NCBI RefSeq assembly: GCF_008312935.1
Contig: NZ_VSZO01000005.1
Coordinates: 248,001 to 312,000 of the forward strand
Direction: 5' to 3'
Source: Roseiconus lacunae
GTDB taxonomy: Bacteria; Planctomycetota; Planctomycetia; Pirellulales; Pirellulaceae
DNA: 64,000 bases
The notes beneath the pieces are model-generated. The model was not told the origin of the DNA, did no database searches, and saw only the letters and a list, made by a program, of their open reading frames with translations. Positions within the stretch are counted from its first letter, which is position 1. The number at the start of each line of letters is the position of its first letter. The position numbers and the translations under genes are program-made. Of the stretch, positions 43,384-50,875 are shown piece by piece.

Positions 43384-44261
43384 GACACCGTGATCCATAG
43401 CAGTGGAGCCACGATCAGCGAGGCATCTGCAAGTGAGGCTTTGAGGGCCGCGTGAGAGCGAACGCCCCCAGCGTGTTGCACAAAACGTCCACACGTCGGA
43501 TCAGGACGCAGGACTTTGCGGGCATAGGCAAATAGGCAGGCATCACTGAGCAAAATAGAAAACGCGATCGCGGTCGGGGCGTGCCCGGTCACCAGAGCGC
43601 CTGTTGTGGTGATCGCATGAGCGACTATCCAGAAAGTTTGCGATGCGGTCCGGAGGGGAATTCGTCTGGCGAGTGAATCGCTGCCTTGGACGCTATCGAT
43701 TTTGATCTCAAGCGTCGAAACAAGGAGGCAATTGATCGTGAACAGTCCGGCGGCCAAAAAGGTGCAAATAGCCAATGATCCCTGTGGAGGACTTTCCGTC
43801 GAGGTCCAGCAAGTCAGGGTAACGCCAAACGCAAACAAGATTCCGGCACGGAATTCTTTCGGGATCAACGTGCGGGCTCGATTGAGCCACTGGGCGCTGA
43901 CCAAGTAGCAGATTGCGAAAGCGATCATCAAGATTCCTCCGCGCAGTTGACGTTCGGTCGCGGCGGTCGCGGCGACCCAAGCAACCGTCGTGACGGCAAC
44001 GCACCATAGCAAGGTCATTCTTCTGCGGTGTTGTCGGTGGAATCGATGTCGTTCGGTTGCCGTCGCGTCGTCGGTGACCGCCAAGCCATCAAGGATCCGA
44101 TCGGCCGTGTAGATAATCCAGATCGCACCGCCAATCGAAATATATTCGTACCCGTGTGGCCATCGATTCAAAAACTGAATTGAGAAAATCGACATCCATA
44201 CCAAACCCACCGTGACTGCATCGAGTGACAGCAGGTTGGGGACGGCCGTAAGTCGATTCAT
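43380..44261 (-). CDS. UbiA-like integral membrane protein
   Basis: A 293-residue protein with eight or nine predicted TM helices. The segment WIIYTADRILDGL near residue 48-60 and the following basic stretch (RHRFHRQHRRR) resemble the first Asp-rich motif region of UbiA prenyltransferases, but the classical NDxxDxxxD is not present, and the second Asp motif is also not clear. It is coupled by an ATGA overlap to the methyltransferase. Call is tentative; it may be a distant or non-catalytic relative. Confidence 0.55.
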   Translation of the reverse strand: MNRLTAVPNLLSLDAVTVGLVWMSIFSIQFLNRWPHGYEYISIGGAIWIIYTADRILDGLAVTDDATATERHRFHRQHRRRMTLLWCVAVTTVAWVAATAATERQLRGGILMIAFAICYLVSAQWLNRARTLIPKEFRAGILFAFGVTLTCWTSTESPPQGSLAICTFLAAGLFTINCLLVSTLEIKIDSVQGSDSLARRIPLRTASQTFWIVAHAITTTGALVTGHAPTAIAFSILLSDACLFAYARKVLRPDPTCGRFVQHAGGVRSHAALKASLADASLIVAPLLWITVS

Positions 44262-44447
44262 TGTGTACGAGGTCGGTTTCGAGAGAGGACGTGTGAACAG
44301 GGCGGCATTAATCTTGGCGTTTCACCCTCAGAGCACAATGTCCGGCACTTAAAAACAGGGGGGGCTTTAATTTGGAACCTACGTTTGCGCGATAGTCGCC
44401 GCGGGTGGGGACTTTGCAAATATTCAAAATCTAGGGGCCGTAGGAAG

Positions 44448-45674
44448 ATGTCGCAGCCGACAGGCGATCAGCCGATTCGCAATTTCTTGTATAGCAATTC
44501 AATGTTCTTGGTGATCGGATCACTCCTTGCGTTGATCTGGGCAAACGCCGATGGGTGGTTTTCCGGTCACTCATATCACAACTTTGTCCATGTGAATCTG
44601 CTTCCGTTTGCCAGCCACGGTCATGACGCCCATGGGTTGACGTTCCACTTTGTCGTTAACGATGTCTTAATGGCATTGTTCTTTGCCATCGCCGCCAAGG
44701 AAGTTTGGGAATCCATTCTTCCCGGGGGCGCACTGTCGAACATCCGAACCGCGGCGACCCCACTGCTGGCAACAGCCGGTGGCGTCGTCGGTCCGTCGGT
44801 CGTTTACATTGTCGGCGCGTTGGTGGTGGGGCAATATGCAGAACTCGGAAATGGTTGGGCAATTCCGTGCGCGACTGATATCGCATTTAGCTACTTGATC
44901 GCGCGTCTGATTTTTGGAAATGGCCATCCTGCGATTTCATTCTTGCTGCTGTTGGCGATCGCTGATGACGCCGTCGGATTAGGAATTTTGGCCGTCTTTT
45001 ATCCGTCGGGCGAAGTCAACTTGGGGTGGCTCGGGTTGACCGCTGCTGCCGTCGCATCTGGCATGGCGATGAATCGAGGTGGTGTAAAGAACTTTTGGTG
45101 GTACCTCGCGATTCCGGGTGTTTTGAGTTGGATTTCGTTTTACATGTCGGGGATCCACGCGGCCCTAGGTTTGGTGCCGATCATCCCGACGTTGCCTCAC
45201 GCCAAGCGTGACGAAGGAATTTTTGCCGAAGACGGGACGCAAACCGACACTTTGAATCAATTCGAGCACTGGTGGAAAGAGCCGGTCGAGTTGATCTTGG
45301 GCTTGTTCGCCTTGGTCAACGCCGGCGTCGTGATGTCGAGCGTCGGAGCGGGCACTTGGCTAGTGACGCTGGGACTCTTTGTCGGGAAACCGCTGGGGAT
45401 TGTTGCGTTCGCGTATTTTGCGGTCCGTGTATTGAAGCTTGAACTGCCCGGTGGCATGAACCTGAAGCATGTCACGGTGATCGGTTGCATTGCGAGCCTG
45501 GGATTCACAGTCGCCTTGTTCGTTTCAACCGCGGCATTTCCAGAACCAGGTCCGATCCAGGATTCGGTCAAGATGGGTGCTCTCCTAAGCTTCCTGGCTC
45601 CTGTCACAGCCATCATTGCCGCAAAGGCGATGGGCTTGCGGCTCGCGTTTCTCGACAAGCGTTCGGTAGCGTAA
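44448..45674 (+). CDS. nhaA: Na+/H+ antiporter NhaA
   Basis: A 408-residue antiporter for sodium and pH homeostasis. The start at 44448 follows TAGGAAG; a longer frame adds 21 residues. Conserved elements include FFAIAAKEVWESILPGG, IPCATDIAFSYLIARLIFG and the ion-binding pair in LLAIADDAVGLGILAVFY (equivalent to Asp163/Asp164 of E. coli), and GIHAALGLVPIIPTLPH. About 20 residues longer than E. coli NhaA, mainly in an acidic cytoplasmic loop (EDGTQTDTLNQFEHWW). Single gene. Confidence 0.95.
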   Translation: MSQPTGDQPIRNFLYSNSMFLVIGSLLALIWANADGWFSGHSYHNFVHVNLLPFASHGHDAHGLTFHFVVNDVLMALFFAIAAKEVWESILPGGALSNIRTAATPLLATAGGVVGPSVVYIVGALVVGQYAELGNGWAIPCATDIAFSYLIARLIFGNGHPAISFLLLLAIADDAVGLGILAVFYPSGEVNLGWLGLTAAAVASGMAMNRGGVKNFWWYLAIPGVLSWISFYMSGIHAALGLVPIIPTLPHAKRDEGIFAEDGTQTDTLNQFEHWWKEPVELILGLFALVNAGVVMSSVGAGTWLVTLGLFVGKPLGIVAFAYFAVRVLKLELPGGMNLKHVTVIGCIASLGFTVALFVSTAAFPEPGPIQDSVKMGALLSFLAPVTAIIAAKAMGLRLAFLDKRSVA

Positions 45675-45700
45675 CGCTTGCTTCAGAAGTAAAGCTATAA

Positions 45701-45755
45701 TTCTGATTCGCCAGTTGAGGTCGTCTCACTGTAGAGGCGTTCCGGCGAATCAGAA
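45701..45755. terminator. 12-bp perfect inverted repeat between convergent genes
   Basis: TTCTGATTCGCC at 45701-45712 and its exact complement GGCGAATCAGAA at 45744-45755, with a 31-base spacer that itself contains a short stem. The right arm overlaps the last codons of the haloperoxidase gene. A shared terminator for the NhaA gene and its convergent neighbour is likely. Confidence 0.6.
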
Positions 45756-47642
45756 CAAGTTGTCCGTGAAGACTGAATCAACGGTTTCGAGGTGCTCGTG
45801 GTTTTGCGGGCGAACCGAGGGGGCGTTTTGAGGCCCGGGGGCAAGGAGGTGGTGGTCTTGATCTTGATTTTGACCGTTACCAAGTCTTCTAACTTCGTCA
45901 GGTCTTTGCGGACAGTTGCTGGCGACCACAAACTCTGACGCGACACTTGCAGCGATCGATTGACCCACGGCTTGTCCGACGAGGTCATCGAATGCGAAGT
46001 GGATACCAAGATAGACTCGGCTGCGTCCGTTCTCTTCCATCGCTTCGCTAAAAGAGCTGAACGATCGCGTCGCGTCGTCGAGATCGATCCCATAAGCTTC
46101 TTGCAGTTCGGGATTGTCGAGCAAGATTGTAAGTTCTTCCGAGATCACATCGAAGGCGATCTCATCGGTACCGTAGAATTCTTGCAGCGTTCCGAATAGT
46201 GCGCCGCCGAAGGTCGCATGCCCGGAGATGTAGGTAGGAAACTGTGGCGTGAAGCCGATCTTGTCGACTCCGCCATCGGGCGCCCCCAACGCGATCCACT
46301 CGGGGTCTCCGTCGGTGAGTGAATTGCCGTCGGAGTCTCCGTCGTGAATTGCGGTTACCGGCCGCCAAAATTCCTCGCTGAACTTTGTATCCCAGGCGGT
46401 GATACCAGCATCCGCCATCGCAACGGACGCCTGGGCAAAGAGTGCGGCGTTTTCTTGAAGCGAGTTTCCTTGTTCAATCGCCACCGTTTGTAGGATATCG
46501 TTGTAGAGCGCCATCGGCGTCCCCATCCCAGCGCGATCATAAGCCCAGAAAATTCCGGCTTCTGTTTGATCGGCGGTGCGAACGCTGCTGTCGGCAGAGC
46601 CGAGCTCGAGGACTTCGTTGTAATGCTCGGCATAGACGTCGCTCGAAAGTTCTGGCGGCGAATCAGGGCGGTAATCGTCACTCGATGAAATCACAAAGGT
46701 TTGTGATTGTCCCCAGGTCGGCCCCCACGCCGGGACGTCCGGGTTCAGAGGATCGGGTTGGAAGTCGCCGGGGGCGTCGCCATAGGTGTAGTCACCGATA
46801 ACGTCAGTGCCATCGTTGGCGCGGGCCTGCAGAATATGGTTTCCGATCTCCACGCCAATCGTTTCGCTGATGTCGACGATCTCGCCAGATCGATGTTCGG
46901 TCGCTTTGGAAAGAAGGCCATCCAGGCGAGACTGCATCTCAGGATACAAATCACTTAGCACCGTATGGGCTGCGAATGACGCGGTGGTTCCGGCTGACAG
47001 TGTTTCGATTCCGCCCAGTTCGAATTCATAGTCGTAGAAGGTATCGGCGTCGGCACCGTCGGATGCCAATGCCACGGCGTCGTAGATGGCCAAGTTCAGC
47101 ATGGCCATTGTTCGTGACGCATCGCCCGGCGTTTGGTACCCGGCATCGGAATCGGAGAGGATTTCACCAAACCAATCGTTCCAGGCGATGACGGCGTCGG
47201 ACCTTAAATCTTCTGGTGGGTCAGTAACGGAGTCAGGATTTCCATTGTCTTCGTCGTTGTTGGGATCTGTAGGCGGATGAGCATGTCGATCGCGGCTGAG
47301 GCGGTTGATTACCAGCAGCGCATCAATTGGGCTGTCCCTGCCATCGTTATTCACATCCGTCATCCGACCCGGCTCACGCGGTCGAGGATCCTTGCTTGTT
47401 GAAGCGTTGTCCCCATGTTGCCGGCCCAATCGAGTGATGACGGTGAGCGCATCGAGCGGCGAGACTTGGCCGTCCTCGTTGACGTCTTCTGGAAGCAGTT
47501 CGTTGTGAAAAAGGTTAGCCGCTAACAAGTGGCGGCGTTCGAGCCTTTCTACCCGAGGGCGACGCCGTTGTTTTTTTAGCCGCCGAGTGTCACGTGTTTT
47601 AACTCGATCGACGCCAGATTGCAGGTTCCGAAAACGCGTCAT
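45750..47642 (-). CDS. Secreted vanadium-dependent haloperoxidase with dockerin-like repeats
   Basis: A 630-residue protein. Residues 26-42 (RRPRVERLERRHLLAAN) are the planctomycete N-terminal export/anchor motif. Two EF-hand-like dockerin repeats follow at about 54-73 (DVNEDGQVSPLDALTVITRL) and 96-115 (DVNNDGRDSPIDALLVINRL). The catalytic part resembles vanadium chloro/bromoperoxidases and their phosphatase relatives: Lys420...RP427-428 (KFSEEFWRPVTAI), SGH at 473-475 (YISGHATFGGA) and Arg542...His548 (SRVYLGIHFAFD), the vanadate/phosphate pocket. The acidic linker and composition suggest secretion. Halide oxidation is likely but unproven. Confidence 0.9.
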   Translation of the reverse strand: MTRFRNLQSGVDRVKTRDTRRLKKQRRRPRVERLERRHLLAANLFHNELLPEDVNEDGQVSPLDALTVITRLGRQHGDNASTSKDPRPREPGRMTDVNNDGRDSPIDALLVINRLSRDRHAHPPTDPNNDEDNGNPDSVTDPPEDLRSDAVIAWNDWFGEILSDSDAGYQTPGDASRTMAMLNLAIYDAVALASDGADADTFYDYEFELGGIETLSAGTTASFAAHTVLSDLYPEMQSRLDGLLSKATEHRSGEIVDISETIGVEIGNHILQARANDGTDVIGDYTYGDAPGDFQPDPLNPDVPAWGPTWGQSQTFVISSSDDYRPDSPPELSSDVYAEHYNEVLELGSADSSVRTADQTEAGIFWAYDRAGMGTPMALYNDILQTVAIEQGNSLQENAALFAQASVAMADAGITAWDTKFSEEFWRPVTAIHDGDSDGNSLTDGDPEWIALGAPDGGVDKIGFTPQFPTYISGHATFGGALFGTLQEFYGTDEIAFDVISEELTILLDNPELQEAYGIDLDDATRSFSSFSEAMEENGRSRVYLGIHFAFDDLVGQAVGQSIAASVASEFVVASNCPQRPDEVRRLGNGQNQDQDHHLLAPGPQNAPSVRPQNHEHLETVDSVFTDNLF

Positions 47643-48054
47643 CGTATCACTTACGAAGAGAAACAGAGGAGGAGTGGTGTCACCGGTATTGGTGATTTTT
47701 CCGCTCGGGTGACCGCCTTGTAGGTATGGAAAACATCACTAGCTGTCACGGATTGGGGACGCAACAACTTTCCCTCCTCCTGACTGGGCAAGGGCCCACC
47801 TTAGTCGCGATCGATACGGAGTGGTTTGCGTGAAGCGAATTTTCGCAATTTTTGACACTTCCGAGGTTGAAAAATCGCCATGGAAATTGCCCTTTGTTTC
47901 TTCTGCAAGGGACGCAGCGTGGCTAGCGCTATCTGGCTTTCCGGATTACCAAGCATGGTCTATTCGGTCCCGCTTCGCTCAAGCCCCAGATCGTTGTCGG
48001 GTACTCAGTTGACACGGTGGGGCTTTTCATCTGCTCCGCTTGCATCTGTGCCCC
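47643..48054. other. Intergenic region upstream of the haloperoxidase
   Basis: About 410 bases with no supported gene. It must hold the leftward promoter of the haloperoxidase gene; no operator or repeat was recognised. Confidence 0.5.
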
Positions 48055-48396
48055 ATGATGAACTCCGTTTCATCTTCTGATTCGTTGTCCTTAGAACGCT
48101 CGATTGCGGCGCAGGTCGAGTCTATCGGACTTGGTTCAGGAAACGATGCTGGCAGCTTACCGCGATATCGCCCGGCGTCGCGGTCGCACGGTGAAGGCGA
48201 GTTACTCGCTTGGCCCCGGGAGACACGATCTGATTGCCTTCGACATGCCGGCGAGAAGAAGGTTTACGCTTAAAAACGGGAGTTGCGTCGAGAGGTCGCG
48301 ATCAAACAACTCAATGACCGTCTTGATACTCGTTCGGCCTGCTTCGCCAATCTGCTCATCGACAGGGGGCAGCACGAATGCTGCGGGCCCGAGTGA
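48055..48396 (+). pseudogene. Frameshifted ECF sigma-factor relic
   Basis: Parts of a planctomycete ECF sigma factor appear in successive frames: LRRRSSLSDLVQETMLAAYR and ARRRGRTV (frame of 48104), then GELLAWPRETRSDCLRHAGE (next frame), then KRELRREVAIKQLNDRLDT and FANLLIDRG (third frame) to a stop at 48394. The normal family reads SDLVQETLLxAxR, FRGRTExELLAWLRxI and RREVSLEQ in one frame. At least two frameshifts and the missing sigma-4 region mean it is inactive. The first in-frame ATG pair is at 48055 and 48058, which may be the old start. Confidence 0.7.
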
Positions 48397-48691
48397 TCGC
48401 AACGTTCAAATCAGTGCGTGATCTGCAAGATTCGCGAGTGACGCAAAATGATCGCAAGTGTTGGCTCGGTTGAATTGACTTCGTTTCCAGCAGCGAAGAC
48501 ACTGTCGGGCGGACGTCAATGAAAATTCGTGGTTGCCGAATACAGCGGCATCGAAAATGTGGGTAGCGACGGTCGCCTGTTTTTTCTCGTTGGCACCTTC
48601 ATTGACATGCAACGTTTAGAATGTGCGATTACCCGCCATCGAGGGTGGGGCACGAGTGGACCGAGAGCGGACTAAGTCCACAATTCAATCT

Positions 48692-50284
48692 ATGGGATCC
48701 AACATGCTTCAGTTTCTTGTACCGGTGATCACTCGTGATGAATTTCCAGTCTGTCAAAAAGAGCAGGCGAGACTACCGATTGGGGCGGTGGTGTTGTTGG
48801 TGTTTTTTTTAGTACAAGCGATGTCTGGGCTAACGCAGCAAACAGAAGCGGCGTCGCCTCCGAATATCGTCTTCATTTTGGCTGACGATCTGGGGTACGG
48901 AGAGCTGGGCTGCTATGGACAAGAGAAAATTAAGACGCCCAACATCGATCGGCTCGCATCGCAGGGCGTGCGATTCCTTGATCACTACACCGGGGCACCG
49001 GTGTGCGCACCAGCTCGCTGTACATTGATGACTGGTCAGCACTTGGGGCATGCGGAGATTCGAACGAACCGAGACTCAGGCAATGGGCGAGTGTTTCCTG
49101 GCCAGTATCCGATCTCTGATGAAATCGTCACCATCGCCGAAGTGCTTCAAAAAGCTGGCTACGCAACGGGGGCATTCGGCAAGTGGGGATTGGGACCATC
49201 AAACACCACCGGTTCACCCATTAAGCAAGGTTTTGACCGCTTCTACGGATACAATGGGCAACGTAACGCGCATAGTTACTACCCCTTGTTTTTGGATAGT
49301 AACGAACGCGAGGTAAGGATCAATAAGTATCCTATTCCGGGGCACGATACAAAACCGGAAGGGCCGGTATTGGCAGGTGATTATCGCTCCGCGAACTACG
49401 CGCCGGATTTGATCCTTCGAGAAGCGGTCAAGTTTCTCGATCAAAACAAGAACAAACCGTTCTTCCTGTACCTACCATTTGTTGAGCCTCATGTGGCGAT
49501 GCAGCCACCGCAGGAATGGATCGATCGGTATCCTGCCGAGTGGGACGAGGAGAACGGACCGTACCGAGGCGAGAATGGTTATTTGCCACACCCGCGACCG
49601 AGAGCGGGATATGCGGCCATGATTTCAGACCTGGATGAACACGTGGGGACGATTCTGGGGCGTCTTGAAAAACATGGATTGGTTAACAACACCCTCGTGG
49701 TTTTTACATCGGACAACGGTCCAACTCACGGAGCACGCAACCCCAAGTTCCATGTCGGAGGCGCGGCATGCACGTTCTTTCAATCCACCGGTGGACTCAA
49801 AGGATTCAAAGGGAGTGCCGACGAAGGTGGGATTCGGATTCCTTGTATCGTTCGTTGGCCGGGGTACGTTCATCCGGGGACAACGAATGATTATCCCAGC
49901 TACTTTCCCGATTGGTTTCCGACTCTTGCCGAAGTCGCCGGTGCGGCACTTCCAAAGGATCAGATTCTCGATGGAGTGAGTTTGGTCAGCTTGTTAGAAG
50001 GGCAACCGAAGGAACGCTCTAAACCTCTGATCTGGAACTTTAACGGCTACGGTGGAATCGTGGCAGTTCGTGACGGTAAATGGAAGGCGATTCGCAAAGA
50101 CCTGCTTCGAAAGAAACCCAAAGATTGGGAGCTATACGATTTGAGTGCTGACCGGGCGGAGTCAACCGATTTGGCGAAGCGGCATCCGGAAATCGTTGCG
50201 CGATTAGAGCAAGCATTTTTGCAAGATCGGACCGTTGAGCCAGATTTTCCAATGCCAATTTATGACGAGCAAACTGGACTTTGA
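48692..50284 (+). CDS. Formylglycine-type sulfatase
   Basis: Secreted or periplasmic sulfate-ester hydrolase, 530 residues from ATG 48692 (ATG 48704 is an alternative; neither has a clear ribosome site). A hydrophobic signal segment (GAVVLLVFFLVQAMSG) precedes the domain start PPNIVFILADDLGYGELGCY with the metal Asp pair. The active site is CAPARCTLMTG, where the Cys is converted to formylglycine by FGE (not in the window). Other motifs are GKWGLG, FLYLPFVEPH and FTSDNGP. Its substrate cannot be deduced; planctomycetes use such enzymes on algal sulfated polysaccharides. A hairpin-rich repeat follows. Confidence 0.93.
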   Translation: MGSNMLQFLVPVITRDEFPVCQKEQARLPIGAVVLLVFFLVQAMSGLTQQTEAASPPNIVFILADDLGYGELGCYGQEKIKTPNIDRLASQGVRFLDHYTGAPVCAPARCTLMTGQHLGHAEIRTNRDSGNGRVFPGQYPISDEIVTIAEVLQKAGYATGAFGKWGLGPSNTTGSPIKQGFDRFYGYNGQRNAHSYYPLFLDSNEREVRINKYPIPGHDTKPEGPVLAGDYRSANYAPDLILREAVKFLDQNKNKPFFLYLPFVEPHVAMQPPQEWIDRYPAEWDEENGPYRGENGYLPHPRPRAGYAAMISDLDEHVGTILGRLEKHGLVNNTLVVFTSDNGPTHGARNPKFHVGGAACTFFQSTGGLKGFKGSADEGGIRIPCIVRWPGYVHPGTTNDYPSYFPDWFPTLAEVAGAALPKDQILDGVSLVSLLEGQPKERSKPLIWNFNGYGGIVAVRDGKWKAIRKDLLRKKPKDWELYDLSADRAESTDLAKRHPEIVARLEQAFLQDRTVEPDFPMPIYDEQTGL

Positions 50285-50301
50285 GTCTTCGCCTAAGAAG
50301 C

Positions 50302-50469
50302 TGAACACGAATGATTCGGCTTAAGTCATATCACTCTCCCACTGGGAGAGTCGGGCCTTCAGGCCCGGAGAGGGCACCCTCCCCGGCCGTTTGCTCGTCC
50401 GACCCTCCCGCAAGCGGGAGGGTGTTATCCAGATGCTTAAACCCAAAGACTCATGTTTACCTGTTTAAC
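50302..50469. repeat. Family B-like element with three hairpins
   Basis: The ends (TGAACACGAATGATTCGGCT and CCCAAAGACTCATGTTTACC) match those of the element at 31533-31633, but the centre is different and longer. The centre holds three tight hairpins: CTCTCCC-ACT-GGGAGAG (50334-50350), CGGGCCT-TC-AGGCCCG (50352-50367) and ACCCTCCCGC-AA-GCGGGAGGGT (50402-50423). Lying 18 bases past the sulfatase stop it may act as a terminator. Confidence 0.65.
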
Positions 50470-50875
50470 GTGATTGAAGGCCGAGAATCAGACACCCAAG
50501 GACGACGTTTTATCGATCAGTATCCGGCCAACGGAAAGCAGGGTGATTCGCCGTCGAATCGAAGGCGTGACGAAGCTAGCACGCACGGACCGGTTTCGCG
50601 AGCACACGGTGACTTGATCAGGAAGATGGGAGCCGAAACTGTGATTGTGTCGTCGTTGCAGACGTGAAACGAGGACAATTTCGATGGAACGGGCATCGAG
50701 ATCGTGGCCACGTGTTGCCCGTGTCCGTAATCATCGCCTATCTTTTGAGTTTTTCGGCCGCGATCGTGCTAAAAAGTTCGGATTGTGCTCGTTCCTCACG
50801 GGCTCGCATGACGCAGAAACACAATTCGATCTCGCCGAAGATCAAGACCTCACGAAGGGATAGGAAGCGTCGCGT
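50470..50875. other. Intergenic region, no supported gene
   Basis: About 400 bases before the acyltransferase gene. Overlapping frames at 50645-50921 have some hydrophobic content but no recognised sequence. The acyltransferase ATG has a weak AAGGGATAGG site upstream. Confidence 0.5.
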
